64,000 nucleotides of DNA, taken from Palleronia aestuarii. GTDB lineage: Bacteria > Pseudomonadota > Alphaproteobacteria > Rhodobacterales > Rhodobacteraceae. Location: NCBI RefSeq assembly GCF_003253995.1, contig NZ_QKZL01000004.1, forward strand, positions 62,001 through 126,000, read 5' to 3'. Within the stretch, counting starts at the first letter, position 1. Each line of letters opens with the position of its first letter. The notes beneath the pieces were generated by a model. That model made no database searches, was not told where the DNA came from, and saw only the letters and a list, made by a program, of their open reading frames with translations. The translations under genes and the position numbers were made by a program. Shown one piece after another: positions 32,211 through 41,832 of the stretch.

Positions 32211-33248
32211 TCACATGATCTCTTCGGAAGAGAGTTTCTGCTGCGTCTCGGCTAGTTCCGGATCAGGAACGAGACCGTAATCGGAGAGCGGACCGCCGGG
32301 ACCGGCGACCTGGTCGTTCACGAAGAACTCGGCATATTCCTTGAGGCCCGGAATCACGCCGATATGCGCCTTCTTGACGTAGAAGTAGAGCGGCCGGGAG
32401 ACGGGATACTCGCCGCTCGCGATGGTCTCGGTCGACGGCTCGACGCCGCCCATCGTGGCGACCTTCAGCGCGTTCATGTTGTTCTCGTAGAAGGACAACC
32501 CGAACACGCCGACACCGTCGGGGTTCGATTCGATCCGCGCGAGCGTCTCGGTGTAATCGCCGTCGATATCGACCGCGAGACCGTCGGTGCGGACCGCCAT
32601 GCAGGCATCCTCGGCGGCGTCCTCGTCGCCCCCGTTGATCTCCATGATCTGCTCCATGGCGCCCGAATCCTCGCAGCCCTGGAGGATCACCTTTTCCTCG
32701 AACACCTCGCGGGTGCCGTGCTTGGTGCCGGGGATGAAGGCCATGATGCCCACGTCGGGCAGAGTGTCGTCGATCTCAGCCCATGTCTGGTTGGGGTTCG
32801 ATACCATTTCGCCGTCCTGGGGCAGTTCGGCGGCCATGGCATTGTACCACTGGGCGGGCTCGAAGGCGGTGAAGTCGGGGCCGTCCTGGCGGCTTGCGAA
32901 GACGATGCCGTCATAGCCGATGCGCACCTCGATGATGTCGTTCACGCCGTTGGCGGCACAGGCCTCGATCTCTTCCTCGCGGATCTGGCGGCTCGCATTC
33001 GCGATATCGATCGTGTTCTCACCCACGCCCTCGCAGAAAAGCTTGAGCCCGGCGGAGGAGCCGCCCGATTGGACGACGGGGGTCGGGAAATCGTAGCTTT
33101 CGCCGAAATATTCCGCGACGATGTTTGCATAGGGCAGAACCGTCGAGGATCCGGCGATCTGAACCTGGTCGCGGCTCTGCGCCGAGACGGCGACCGTCGA
33201 GGCCGCCAGGATCGCAAGCGACGACGAGAGGATTCTGGACTGGAACAT
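32211..33248 (-). CDS. pstS: Periplasmic phosphate-binding protein
   Basis: 345 aa with a Sec signal peptide (SSSLAILAASTVAVSA, cleavage likely before QSRDQV). The phosphate-binding loops IAGSSTVLPY and VQSGGSSAGLKLF are present, as is the PGTKHGTREVF region. The Cys pairs expected of a secreted protein are present (CEGVG, CAANG, CEDSG, CMAVR). The ATG has AAGGAG seven bases upstream. It is the first gene behind the Pho box and is expected to be the most abundant product under phosphate starvation. Confidence 0.95.
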   Translation of the reverse strand: MFQSRILSSSLAILAASTVAVSAQSRDQVQIAGSSTVLPYANIVAEYFGESYDFPTPVVQSGGSSAGLKLFCEGVGENTIDIANASRQIREEEIEACAANGVNDIIEVRIGYDGIVFASRQDGPDFTAFEPAQWYNAMAAELPQDGEMVSNPNQTWAEIDDTLPDVGIMAFIPGTKHGTREVFEEKVILQGCEDSGAMEQIMEINGGDEDAAEDACMAVRTDGLAVDIDGDYTETLARIESNPDGVGVFGLSFYENNMNALKVATMGGVEPSTETIASGEYPVSRPLYFYVKKAHIGVIPGLKEYAEFFVNDQVAGPGGPLSDYGLVPDPELAETQQKLSSEEIM

Positions 33249-33318
33249 GGATACTCCTTTGGCGGTCGATCACCTCAACCGTGATCTCGAGCGCTTCCCT
33301 AGGCGCCTTCGGAGTCGC

Positions 33319-33351
33319 TTTTGTAACGGCTTTGTAACAGTTTCATGACGA
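33319..33351 (-). promoter_or_regulatory. Pho box, three 11-base units, upstream of pstS
   Basis: Read on the minus strand, three consecutive 11-mers match the PhoB half-site pattern (CTGTCAT followed by an A-rich spacer): TCGTCATGAAA, CTGTTACAAAG and CCGTTACAAAA. They end 70 bases before the pstS ATG, which leaves room for a PhoB-dependent -10 region. No other PhoB site was obvious elsewhere in the window. Confidence 0.82.
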
Positions 33352-33378
33352 TTAACGTTTTGTCGCGATTACCCCGTC

Positions 33379-34407
33379 TCAAGGAGGCGACATCGGCAAC
33401 AGGATGCTGAAACAGCTTCCGCGGCCGGGCGCGGAGGCCATGCGCAACCGTCCGCGATGACGATTGATGATGTGCTTGACGATCGCCAGCCCGAGACCGG
33501 TCCCGCCGACGGCGCGAGAGCGATGCGTGTCCACGCGGTAGAACCGCTCGGTGAGGCGCGGCAGATGCAGCTCGTCGATGCCCGGCCCGTCGTCGCTGAC
33601 GTCGATCTGCATGCCGGGGCCGCGGAATTCCGGGAGATCGTCATGCGGGGTCATCGTCACGGTGATCGTCTCGCCACCATACTTGATCGCGTTCTCGATC
33701 AGATTGCCGAAGACCTGCCGAAGCTGATCCGCATCGCCGGGAACGGACCGCACATTCTCGGGCGGCGTGAAGAGGATGACCGCGCCCGCCTCGTCGGCGA
33801 CCGGCGTCAGCATGCCGATGACGGAGGTGACGAGCCCTCCGAGATCGATCGGCTCCGTCGGCCGGATACGGGCCTGCGCCTCGACCCGGCTGAGCGACAG
33901 GAGATCGCTCACGAGCCTGTTCATCCGCTGCGCCTCGCGCTCCATCGTCTCAAGGAACCTGTCGCGCGCCGCGGCATCGTCGCGCGCGGCGCCGCGGAGC
34001 GTCTCGATAAAACCGAGGAAGGCCGTCAGCGGCGTGCGCAGCTCGTGGCTTAGATTGGCCACGAAGTCGCGGCGCATCTGCCCCGCCTCCTCCGCCGCGG
34101 TCCGATCCTCGAAACTCACGAGCAGGCTCTGCCCGCTCGGGGCGACATGCGCGCGCCAGGTCGTGTCGCGGCTACCCTCCCGGTCGAGATAGGCGACGCC
34201 GCGCGCCTTTCCGTCCCGCCGGACCGCCTCGATCGCATCGAGGATCGCCGGCTGGCGGAGACCGGTGACGTAGTGCCGCCCGGCGAGGTTCGGGCCGAGG
34301 AGCCGTGCGGCCCCGCCATTCGCGGCCTCGATTCGCTCGTCCCGCCCGATGAGGAGAGCCGGGAACGGCAGCGCGTCGAGGATCTCGGCCCGGACGGTAT
34401 CGGGCAC
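33379..34407 (-). CDS. phoR: Phosphate regulon sensor histidine kinase PhoR (no visible membrane span)
   Basis: 342 aa. A PAS domain occupies residues 1 to about 105 (FPALLIGRDERIEAAN), followed by the phospho-acceptor helix DFVANLSHELRTPLTAF and an HATPase domain with N box NLIENAIKYGG, G1 DDGPGI and G2 GGTGLGLAIVKH. No hydrophobic membrane segment is visible, unlike E. coli PhoR, so it would be soluble or held at the membrane by PhoU/Pst. The start is a GTG with TGAGGG just ahead, five bases after the PLP enzyme stop. pstS follows across a 130-base region containing the Pho box. Confidence 0.9.
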   Translation of the reverse strand: MPDTVRAEILDALPFPALLIGRDERIEAANGGAARLLGPNLAGRHYVTGLRQPAILDAIEAVRRDGKARGVAYLDREGSRDTTWRAHVAPSGQSLLVSFEDRTAAEEAGQMRRDFVANLSHELRTPLTAFLGFIETLRGAARDDAAARDRFLETMEREAQRMNRLVSDLLSLSRVEAQARIRPTEPIDLGGLVTSVIGMLTPVADEAGAVILFTPPENVRSVPGDADQLRQVFGNLIENAIKYGGETITVTMTPHDDLPEFRGPGMQIDVSDDGPGIDELHLPRLTERFYRVDTHRSRAVGGTGLGLAIVKHIINRHRGRLRMASAPGRGSCFSILLPMSPP

Positions 34408-34412
34408 GGCCC

Positions 34413-35588
34413 TCAGCCTCCGGCGGCAGCCCGGACCGCGGCCTCGAATTCGGCGCAGAGAAGCTCGGCGGGCTCCACCCCAACCGAGACGCGGAACGAG
34501 CCTTCCGACAGGCCCAGCGCGGCCCGGCCTTCGGGTGTCAGTGCACGGTGCGACGAGGTCGCGGGATGGCTGAGCGTCGTGCCGATATCGCCGAGCGTGG
34601 GTGCGAAGGCGATGTTCTGCGCGGCACGGACGAGCCGGTTCGCGGCCTCCCGGCCACCCGCGATCTCGAACGTGACCATGTTGCCGGTCCGCGTGCCCAG
34701 AAGCGCGTCGATACGGTTGTGGTCGGGATGGTCGGTCCGGCCCGGATAGACCACGCGCTCCATCCCCGGCAGTCCGTGGAGATGATCGGCGAGCGCGCGC
34801 GCATTCTCCTCTGCCCGGTCGTAGCGCAGTTCGAACGAGTAGACGCCGCGCTCCGCGAGCCAGCAATCGAACGGGCTGGCCGTGAGCCCGAGCGTGACGG
34901 CGAAGCCCAGCATCCGCGCGTTGAGTTCCGGATCGCGCGCGACAACATAGCCGAGCGTCGCGTCCGAATGGCCCGCGAGAAGCTTGGTCACCGAATGGAT
35001 CACGATATCCGCGCCGTGCTCGAACGGACGGATCGCGCGCGGCGTCGTGAAGGTGTTGTCGACGGCGAGCAGGATCCCGTGCCGCTTGCAAAGCGCCGCG
35101 ATGCCGTCGAGATCGGCGACCCGGAGCGTCGGGTTCGACACGACCTCGATCAGGATCATCTTCGTTTCGGGCCGGATCGCGGCCTCCATCGCCGCCACGT
35201 CGGTCGGATCGGCGAGGCTCGTCGCGATCCCCAGCCGCGGCAACTCCGTTCCCAGCATCCGAAGCGAACGCCCGTAGAGCTGGTCGGCCCCGATGAGATG
35301 GTCGCCATCCTCGAGGAGCCCCATGAGCGCGGCCGTCACGGCGGCCATGCCGGAGCCCACGACGAACCCGCCCGACGCACCCTCTAGCGCGTCGATCTTG
35401 GTCGCCAGCACCTCCGCGTTCGGATGCGCCTCGCGCGCGTAGGAATAGCCGCGGTCGCGTCCCTCGTAGAGATCGTCGAGCCGGTCTGGGCTCTCGGCCG
35501 CATAGACGACCGAGGGCTGAAGCGGGGTGCCCACGGGGCGGCTCGAACTCGCGGGCCATGCCGTGCGGCGGACTGGGGTGGTCGGCAT
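34413..35588 (-). CDS. Trans-sulfuration family PLP enzyme (cystathionine gamma-synthase / methionine gamma-lyase-like)
   Basis: 391 aa fold-type I enzyme of Cys/Met metabolism. The PLP lysine lies in IHSVTKLLAGHSDATLGYV, and the substrate region YSYAREAHPNAEVL and the VDNTFTTPRAIRPFEHG loop place it in the Cys/Met metabolism PLP family. Whether it forms or splits cystathionine or methionine cannot be told from motifs alone. Of two adjacent ATGs, the second (35588) is five bases from GGAG and is preferred. It is tightly placed between gmk and phoR. Confidence 0.85.
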   Translation of the reverse strand: MPTTPVRRTAWPASSSRPVGTPLQPSVVYAAESPDRLDDLYEGRDRGYSYAREAHPNAEVLATKIDALEGASGGFVVGSGMAAVTAALMGLLEDGDHLIGADQLYGRSLRMLGTELPRLGIATSLADPTDVAAMEAAIRPETKMILIEVVSNPTLRVADLDGIAALCKRHGILLAVDNTFTTPRAIRPFEHGADIVIHSVTKLLAGHSDATLGYVVARDPELNARMLGFAVTLGLTASPFDCWLAERGVYSFELRYDRAEENARALADHLHGLPGMERVVYPGRTDHPDHNRIDALLGTRTGNMVTFEIAGGREAANRLVRAAQNIAFAPTLGDIGTTLSHPATSSHRALTPEGRAALGLSEGSFRVSVGVEPAELLCAEFEAAVRAAAGG

Positions 35589-35616
35589 CATGTCTCCATG
35601 CTCATGGCGCGCCAAG

Positions 35617-36276
35617 TCAGGCACGCTCCTCGAATTCGCTGTTGAGTGCCCGGACGGCCTCGACGAGATGCGGCTGCTGCGAGATGCGGAGACGCTCGGC
35701 GCTCACGATCGTCCTGAGGCGATCCTCCGTCCGCTCCAGATCGTCGTTGATGAGCACGTAATCGTATTCCGGCCAATGGCTTATCTCGTCCCGGCTCTTC
35801 TTCATCCGCGCGGCGATGACCTCCGCACTGTCCTGCCCGCGCTGTCGCAAACGCCGTTCGAGTTCCCGCATCGATGGCGGCAGGATGAAGATCGAGAGCG
35901 TGTGCTTTCCCAGTGCGGAGGCGCGGATCTGCTGACCGCCCTGCCAATCGACGTCGAAGAGCACGTCGCGCCCCGCCCCGATCGCGGCTTCGACCGGCGC
36001 AGCGGGAGAGCCGTAGAGATGCTGGAACACTTCCGCGTGCTCGAGCATCTGCCCGCGTTCCACCATGGCCATGAAACCTTCGCGGTCCCGGAAGTAGTAT
36101 TCGCGCCCCTCGACCTCTCCCGGACGCGGCGGGCGGGTGGTCGCGGAGACGGAGAAGCGCAGCGTGGGATCCCAGGCCATCAGGCGCCGCGCCAGCGTCG
36201 TCTTCCCCGCGCCGGAGGGCGAGCTCAGGATGATGAGGAGACCGCGGCGGTGAGCGGGATCGGGCACGGGCGTCAT
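35617..36276 (-). CDS. gmk: Guanylate kinase
   Basis: 219 aa essential enzyme converting GMP to GDP with ATP. The P-loop [15 protein letters not shown] is near residue 20; the GMP-binding part [21 protein letters not shown] and [12 protein letters not shown] are diagnostic. Its ATG overlaps the yicC stop by four bases. The yicC-gmk coupling is common in proteobacteria. Confidence 0.96.
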   Translation of the reverse strand: MTPVPDPAHRRGLLIILSSPSGAGKTTLARRLMAWDPTLRFSVSATTRPPRPGEVEGREYYFRDREGFMAMVERGQMLEHAEVFQHLYGSPAAPVEAAIGAGRDVLFDVDWQGGQQIRASALGKHTLSIFILPPSMRELERRLRQRGQDSAEVIAARMKKSRDEISHWPEYDYVLINDDLERTEDRLRTIVSAERLRISQQPHLVEAVRALNSEFEERA

Positions 36277-37157
36277 TCCACGTTCTGGACTTGCTCGCGC
36301 ATCTGTTCGATCGCCGCCTTCAGGTCAAGCCCGCTCCGCGTGAGCTCCGTGTCCTGGGACTTGGCGCAAAGCGTGTTGGCCTCCCGGTTGAATTCCTGCA
36401 GCAGGAAGACGAGTTTCCGCCCGGCCGGCGCCTTCCCTTCGAGAAGGGCGCGGGCGGCCGCGACATGGGCGGCGAGACGGTTCAGCTCCTCGGTCACATC
36501 CGAGCGCGTCGCAAGGATCGCCACTTCCTGAGCAAGGCGGTCTGCATCGACCTCCACCAGATCGAGCATGCGCGTTACTTGTCCGCGCAACGTTTCCGCC
36601 GCCACATCGCGACGCGCGGCGACCCGCTCGGCCGCTCCATCGAGAAGCCGCTCGATCTCGTCGAGATGGTCCGTAAGCACTCGGCCGAGCAGTCGGCCCT
36701 CCGCGGCGCGCATGGCGACGAAATCGGGCAGAACCGTGTCACGCAGATGCACGAGGAGCGCGTCACGCAATCGAGGCGGCATGGCCTCGGCCTCGCCACT
36801 CCTCTGTGCGAGGGCAATTATGTCGGTGGCGCGGCAAGGCGCGGTAACGATTCCGCGGGTGGTCGCGAGCTCTTCGACCGCCCGCACCCGGTCGAGGATC
36901 TCCGTGAGCCGGTCTATGTCTGCAGCCTCGTGCCCCGCTTCATTCTCGCGCTTCAAACGCAATCCGACATTGATCGAACCGCGGGACGCAACCCTTTCTA
37001 CGGACGCGATTATTTCCCGTTCCAGCCCCTCCACCCAATCCGGTGTCCGGACCCGCACCGAAAGGTCGCGACCGTTGACCCCGCGGACCTCCCAGGACCA
37101 CGACCAGGGGCCTTCGGATCGTCCGGCTGCGGCGTAGCCGGTCATGGAGACGATCAT
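36273..37157 (-). CDS. yicC: YicC family endoribonuclease
   Basis: 294 aa cytoplasmic protein. The N terminus [17 protein letters not shown] and [16 protein letters not shown], and the C-terminal [20 protein letters not shown] and [15 protein letters not shown], are conserved YicC signatures. Family members are endoribonucleases acting on small RNAs. The longest ATG start (MIVSMTGY) is used; an internal ATG four codons in is equally likely. It heads the unit yicC-gmk-PLP enzyme-phoR. Confidence 0.93.
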   Translation of the reverse strand: MIVSMTGYAAAGRSEGPWSWSWEVRGVNGRDLSVRVRTPDWVEGLEREIIASVERVASRGSINVGLRLKRENEAGHEAADIDRLTEILDRVRAVEELATTRGIVTAPCRATDIIALAQRSGEAEAMPPRLRDALLVHLRDTVLPDFVAMRAAEGRLLGRVLTDHLDEIERLLDGAAERVAARRDVAAETLRGQVTRMLDLVEVDADRLAQEVAILATRSDVTEELNRLAAHVAAARALLEGKAPAGRKLVFLLQEFNREANTLCAKSQDTELTRSGLDLKAAIEQMREQVQNVE

Positions 37158-37309
37158 ACGCGTTAACCCTTCAGATAAAATGCGACAGATTTTGGGCAGC
37201 GGGCATAGTATGACCTCATTCGGGGGCGACGGAACGTGAGCCGCGTATCACCCGCCAGAGTGTGGGACAACGAAGACCGATACGCGGTCGAAAGCCAAAG
37301 GGGCCGACG

Positions 37310-37990
37310 ATGGAAGACGAGAGCAAGATTGGAACGCCGAAAGTGGTATCGATCGCGAAGTTCCGCACGGACCCCGCGACGGAGTGCCAGAACGCGCTGC
37401 GCACGTATTGGGAAGCGCTCTGCAACGGCCGCATCATGCCCGATCGTCACGACGTCGATCCGCGCGGACTGAGCGACATCCTCGACAAGGTCTTCCTCAT
37501 CGAACGGATCGCACCGCGTCAGGCGCAGTTCCGCGTCGCGGGCCAGCATCTCGCCCAGACCCACGGCTTCGATCTTCGCGGAATGCCCGTCTCCACGATC
37601 TTCACTGCTGCCGCCCGCGCCCGGCTCGAAGATGCGCTTCAGGCGCTCTTCGATGAGCCTGCGGAGATCACGCTGGAGCTCATGGGGCCCCGCACCGGAT
37701 TCTTCACCCGGATCACCGCCCATCTCACCCTCCTGCCGCTCCGCGGTCCGGACGGCGAGGTGACGCGCGCGATCGGTTGTTTCCAAGCGACCGGGAGCGG
37801 CCGGGAATCCTCGGCACCCCGCTTCGATATCGCGAACGAGGAACGCCGGACGCTGATCGGCTATGCCGATCCCGAGCGTCAGCCCATCGGCGGTGCGCCG
37901 GGCGTCTTCAGTGGTGCCGACGCGATGCGCGCTTCGCAGCATCGGAAGGCAGGCGATCGCCCGGCCCTGCGGCTCGTGACCTCGAACTGA
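37310..37990 (+). CDS. PAS domain protein (PAS_5 / MopJ-like)
   Basis: 226 aa soluble protein. Residues about 22-165 look like the single PAS domain typical of alphaproteobacteria: CQNALRTYWEALCNGRIMPDRHDVDP, then LSDILDKVFLIERIAP and RVAGQHLAQTHGFDLRGMPVS. No kinase, GGDEF or output domain is attached. Relatives such as Caulobacter MopJ influence motility and the cell cycle; that role here is only an inference. The ATG follows AAGGGG. It is divergent from yicC across 152 bases. Confidence 0.78.
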   Translation: MEDESKIGTPKVVSIAKFRTDPATECQNALRTYWEALCNGRIMPDRHDVDPRGLSDILDKVFLIERIAPRQAQFRVAGQHLAQTHGFDLRGMPVSTIFTAAARARLEDALQALFDEPAEITLELMGPRTGFFTRITAHLTLLPLRGPDGEVTRAIGCFQATGSGRESSAPRFDIANEERRTLIGYADPERQPIGGAPGVFSGADAMRASQHRKAGDRPALRLVTSN

Positions 37991-38109
37991 AGTCGACGCC
38001 GCGCACCGAATGCGCGGCGCCGGGGCGCAGAACTAGAAGGACGTATCTCGTCGTATGACCCGGTCGCGGACCTCCGGACGCAGCTCACGCATCCGGAGCG
38101 GAACCGGGA

Positions 38110-39480
38110 TCAGACGACCGCGGCGCGGGCGTGTGCCTTGCCGTGGCTGCGCAGCTCCTCCGCGACGAGGAAGGCAAGCTCGAGTGCCTGGCTCGCGTTG
38201 AGCCGCGGATCGCAGGCGGTGTGATACCGGCTCGAGAGGTCGCCATCGGTCACGGCCCGCACGCCACCGGTGCATTCGGTGACGTCGAGACCCGTCATCT
38301 CGAAATGCACGCCGCCGGGAATCGTGCCCTCCGCCTTATGGATGGCGAAGAACTCCTGAACTTCCTTCAGCACCGAGTCGAAGGGACGGGTCTTGTAGCC
38401 CGAAGCCGACTTGATCGTGTTGCCGTGCATGGGATCGCAGGTCCAGACGACCTTGGCACCCTCCTCCTCGACCGCGCGAATGAGCTTCGGGAGGTGATCG
38501 GCGACTTTGCCGGCGCCGAACCGCGCAATGAGCGTCAGCCTTCCGGCCTCGTTCGCGGGATTGAGGGCTTCGATCAGGCGCTTCAGATCGTCGGTGGTCA
38601 ACGTCGGTCCGCATTTCAGGCCGATCGGATTCGACACGCCGCGGCAGAAGGCGACATGCGCTCCGTCGGGCTGCCGCGTCCTGTCCCCGATCCAGAGGAA
38701 ATGGCCCGACCCCGCGATCGTCTGGCCGGTGGTCGAATCGACGCGCGTCAGCGCCTCCTCGTATTCGAGGAGAAGCGCCTCGTGGCTGGTGTAGAAGTCG
38801 ACCGTCGAAAGCTCCGCGTTGCTGTCCGACGTGATCCCCGCCGCGGTCATGAAGTCGAGCGAATCCTGGATGCGGCTGGCGATGTCGCGGTACTTCCCGG
38901 CCTCGTCGTCGTCGGTGAAGCCGAGCGTCCAGGAATGCACGCGATGCACGTCCGCGTAACCGCCGGTCGAGAATGCGCGCAGCAGGTTCAGCGTACCGGC
39001 CGCTTGCGTGTAGGCATCGAGCATCCGCTGCGGATCGGGGATCCGGGCCTCCGGCGTGAAGGCAAACCCGTTGATGATGTCCCCGCGATAGCTCGGAAGC
39101 TCCGTGTCGCCCTGCGTTTCGGTGGGGGCGCTCCGCGGCTTGGCGAACTGACCCGCAATGCGTCCGACCTTCACCGTCGGCACCTTCGCACCGTAGGTCA
39201 GCACCATCGCCATCTGCAGGAGCACGCGGAACGTGTCGCGGATCGTGTCGCCGGAGAAAGAGGCGAAACTTTCCGCGCAATCGCCGCCCTGAAGCAGGAA
39301 CGCCTCGCCCCGGCTGACGGCGGCGAGCTCGGCCCGAAGCCGCCGCGCTTCGCCCGCGAAGACGAGCGGTGGATAGCCCGCGAGCTTGCGTTCGACCGCG
39401 TTCAGCGCGTCCGTATCGGTATACTCGGGCATCTGCACCCGCGGCTTGGCGCGCCAGTCCGTTTTATGCCAATCACCCAT
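38110..39480 (-). CDS. Class II 3-deoxy-7-phosphoheptulonate synthase
   Basis: 456 aa plant-type DAHP synthase, the first step of the shikimate pathway (phosphoenolpyruvate plus erythrose-4-phosphate). Conserved parts are [57 protein letters not shown] and [13 protein letters not shown]. The ATG at 39480 gives the standard N terminus [13 protein letters not shown]; the longer open frame upstream is not protein-like. It is monocistronic and divergent from the GlxA-type regulator. Confidence 0.95.
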   Translation of the reverse strand: MGDWHKTDWRAKPRVQMPEYTDTDALNAVERKLAGYPPLVFAGEARRLRAELAAVSRGEAFLLQGGDCAESFASFSGDTIRDTFRVLLQMAMVLTYGAKVPTVKVGRIAGQFAKPRSAPTETQGDTELPSYRGDIINGFAFTPEARIPDPQRMLDAYTQAAGTLNLLRAFSTGGYADVHRVHSWTLGFTDDDEAGKYRDIASRIQDSLDFMTAAGITSDSNAELSTVDFYTSHEALLLEYEEALTRVDSTTGQTIAGSGHFLWIGDRTRQPDGAHVAFCRGVSNPIGLKCGPTLTTDDLKRLIEALNPANEAGRLTLIARFGAGKVADHLPKLIRAVEEEGAKVVWTCDPMHGNTIKSASGYKTRPFDSVLKEVQEFFAIHKAEGTIPGGVHFEMTGLDVTECTGGVRAVTDGDLSSRYHTACDPRLNASQALELAFLVAEELRSHGKAHARAAVV

Positions 39481-39627
39481 CGTCCTGCTCCCTGTTCCGG
39501 CGGAGTGAGGGTATAGGCAGCAGAGCGCATCTTGGGAACCGTCAATATCCCGGGCGGTCGTCTTCGCGGGCTTGATAAGGCCCCGCAAAGCTGGTTCTGT
39601 CGGCCGCGGCACGAGCAAGAGAGACAG

Positions 39628-40632
39628 ATGGGCCCCGAGGACGACGAGATCACGCTCCTGTCGGAACCGGGCAAACCCCGCCGATTCGTCTTCGTGCTCC
39701 TCAACAATTTCACGCTCCTCTCCTTCGCCTGCGCCCTCGAGAGCCTGCGCATCGCCAACCGGCTTGTCGGCCGTCCGCTCTACGACTGGACGCTCGTGAG
39801 CGAGACGGGGGAGGCGGTCTGCTGCTCGGCCGGAACCGCCTTCGCGATCGACGGCATTCTGCCGGAAGTGGCGCACGATTCGACGATCCTCGTCTGCGGC
39901 GGGACCGACATCGCCGCCTCGACCTCCCGGCGCGTCCTGAACTGGCTGCGACGGGAAGCGCGGCGCGGGCCCGTGGTGGGCGGGCTCTGCACCGCGGGCT
40001 ACACGCTCGCGCGGGCGGGACTGCTCGACGGCCGTCGCGCCACGATCCACTGGGAGAACCACGACAGCTTCGCGGAGGAGTTCGACGAGGTCACGCTGAC
40101 GAAATCCGTCTTCACGATCGACGGCAACCGGCTGACGACGGCGGGCGGCACCTCCTCGATCGACCTGATGCTGAAGCTCATCGCCGACGATCACGGCGAG
40201 GATCTCGCCAATGCCGTTGCCGACCAACTGATCTACAACTCGATCCGCACTGACCAGGACACGCAGCGCCTCAGCGTTCCCACGCGGATCGGCGTGCGCC
40301 ATCCGAAGCTCGGGCAGGTGATCCACATGATGGAAGCCAACATCGAGGAGCCGATCAGCCCCGCGGCACTCGCCCGCGACGTCGGCATGTCGACGCGCCA
40401 GCTCGAGCGGCTGTTCCGCCGCTACCTCGCCCGTTCGCCCAAGCGCTACTACATGGAAATGCGGCTGCAGAAAGCGCGCAATCTCCTGATGCAGACGGAC
40501 ATGAGTGTCATCAACGTCGCGCTCGCCTGCGGCTTCACCTCACCGTCGCATTTCTCCAAGTGCTACCGGTCGCATTACGAGACGACGCCTTACCGCGAAC
40601 GCGGCACGCACGGTACGCGGGCCCAGGCCTAG
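39628..40632 (+). CDS. GlxA family transcriptional regulator (DJ-1/PfpI plus AraC domains)
   Basis: 334 aa. The N-terminal DJ-1/PfpI-like amidotransferase fold (residues about 15-190) has the nucleophile-elbow position [15 protein letters not shown]-terminal AraC helix-turn-helix pair ([20 protein letters not shown] and [15 protein letters not shown]) follows. Proteins of this layout (GbdR, CdhR, ArgR-type) control glycine betaine, carnitine or arginine use; the effector here is unknown. It is followed after six bases by a MocA-like transferase. Confidence 0.88.
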   Translation: MGPEDDEITLLSEPGKPRRFVFVLLNNFTLLSFACALESLRIANRLVGRPLYDWTLVSETGEAVCCSAGTAFAIDGILPEVAHDSTILVCGGTDIAASTSRRVLNWLRREARRGPVVGGLCTAGYTLARAGLLDGRRATIHWENHDSFAEEFDEVTLTKSVFTIDGNRLTTAGGTSSIDLMLKLIADDHGEDLANAVADQLIYNSIRTDQDTQRLSVPTRIGVRHPKLGQVIHMMEANIEEPISPAALARDVGMSTRQLERLFRRYLARSPKRYYMEMRLQKARNLLMQTDMSVINVALACGFTSPSHFSKCYRSHYETTPYRERGTHGTRAQA

Positions 40633-40638
40633 CCGCCC

Positions 40639-41247
40639 GTGGGAAGTCCATCGGCCGATCTCGTCATAGCGATCCTTGCCGCCGGCGCGTCCTCGCGGAT
40701 GCGTGGCGGCGACAAGCTGCTCGAGCCCGTCGAGGGCCGCCCGCTTCTCCGCCTCCTCGCCGAACGCGCCGTCACGCTCGGCCTTCCCGTGATCGTCACC
40801 CTGCCCCCCGACGCTCCAGCGCGTCATGCGGCGCTAGGCGGCATACAGGCGCGGCCGCTCGTGGTGCCCGATGCGGCGACCGGCATGGCCGCGTCGTTCC
40901 GGGCGCTGGCGCGGGAAGTGCCCGAGGAGACCGCGCTGATGATCGTGCTGGGCGACATGCCGGAGATCACGTCGGACGACATGGGCCGCATCGTCGACGC
41001 ATGGCGCGCGGATGGAGGTCTCCGGGTCGCACGGGCCACGACGCGGGACGGATCGGAGGGCCAGCCGCTGATCCTGCCCGCCCGGCTCGTCCCGGCCCTC
41101 CGCGGGCTCGAGGGAGATCGCGGCGCGCGAGCGGTCGTGGCCGGGGAGGACAATGTGAAGGTTCCCCTGCCCGGAAGCCGCGCCACCGTCGATCTCGACA
41201 CGCCGGAAGCCTGGGCCGCCTGGCGCGCCGACGGGCCTAGCCGATGA
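40639..41247 (+). CDS. MobA-like NTP transferase (molybdenum cofactor cytidylyltransferase type)
   Basis: 202 aa nucleotidyltransferase. The N-terminal signature VIAILAAGASSRMRGGDKLLEP and the metal-binding LGDMPEITSDD match the MocA/MobA-like group that attaches CMP or GMP to molybdopterin. Near the C terminus DLDTPEAW is also typical. The start is a GTG (no ATG fits), six bases after the regulator. No molybdoenzyme genes are present nearby to confirm the role. It overlaps the 3' end of the opposite-strand membrane protein by 11 bases. Confidence 0.78.
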   Translation: MGSPSADLVIAILAAGASSRMRGGDKLLEPVEGRPLLRLLAERAVTLGLPVIVTLPPDAPARHAALGGIQARPLVVPDAATGMAASFRALAREVPEETALMIVLGDMPEITSDDMGRIVDAWRADGGLRVARATTRDGSEGQPLILPARLVPALRGLEGDRGARAVVAGEDNVKVPLPGSRATVDLDTPEAWAAWRADGPSR

Positions 41248-41665
41248 CGCCGATGCGGTTCATCGCGCGGGCGTAGAGCCACAGAAGCAGGCCGAGTACC
41301 GCGGCACCCACGAGGATCCAGAGGGCTTCGGGACCGGCGACGTCCTCCACGTCGGGCGTGGCGAAAACATAGGCCCAGATCGCCAGGACAGTCAGCGCAA
41401 TGAAGCTGATGAAGAGCATGAGCGGCGCAAAGCGCGCACGGACCGCCATCAGAAGCGCGCCGAGAAGCCCGGCCCAGACGGATACCGCCCAGGTCCCGTC
41501 GATCCAGTCGGGCATCCGCTGGACGTATAGTTCCTGCCGCGCGCTGAGATTCTGCATCCAAAACGGCCAATCCATCTGCGTCGCGGTGTAGTCGAGGCAG
41601 CCGAAGAGGTGCCAGAAGAAGGCGAGCGTGACGATCAGCCAGAAATGCCACGGTGTCGGATGCAT
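41237..41665 (-). CDS. Small membrane protein, four predicted spans
   Basis: 142 aa. Four hydrophobic segments: WHFWLIVTLAFFWHLFG, SVWAGLLGALLMAV, LMLFISFIALTVLAIWAYVF and LWILVGAAVLGLLLWLYA. The N terminus MHPTPWHFWLI and the following DYTATQ are shared, as far as I recall, with uncharacterised alphaproteobacterial proteins sometimes labelled sugar transporter. I do not assign a function. The ATG at 41665 has AGGGG upstream and is preferred over 41692. It is monocistronic. Confidence 0.7.
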   Translation of the reverse strand: MHPTPWHFWLIVTLAFFWHLFGCLDYTATQMDWPFWMQNLSARQELYVQRMPDWIDGTWAVSVWAGLLGALLMAVRARFAPLMLFISFIALTVLAIWAYVFATPDVEDVAGPEALWILVGAAVLGLLLWLYARAMNRIGVIG

Positions 41666-41832
41666 CGATGTCCCCTCGATCGTTTTGTCCAATCTGCCCC
41701 GACCCGGCGGCCGGGTCCAGTCCTTCGCGGGGGGTGAGCGCCGACAGAGTCTTTGCGACGAAATGCCGCTTTCTTAATCATCTATGAACTTTTCTAGCAA
41801 AGGTTGTATTGTGTCATGCGGAGAGTGTCGTC

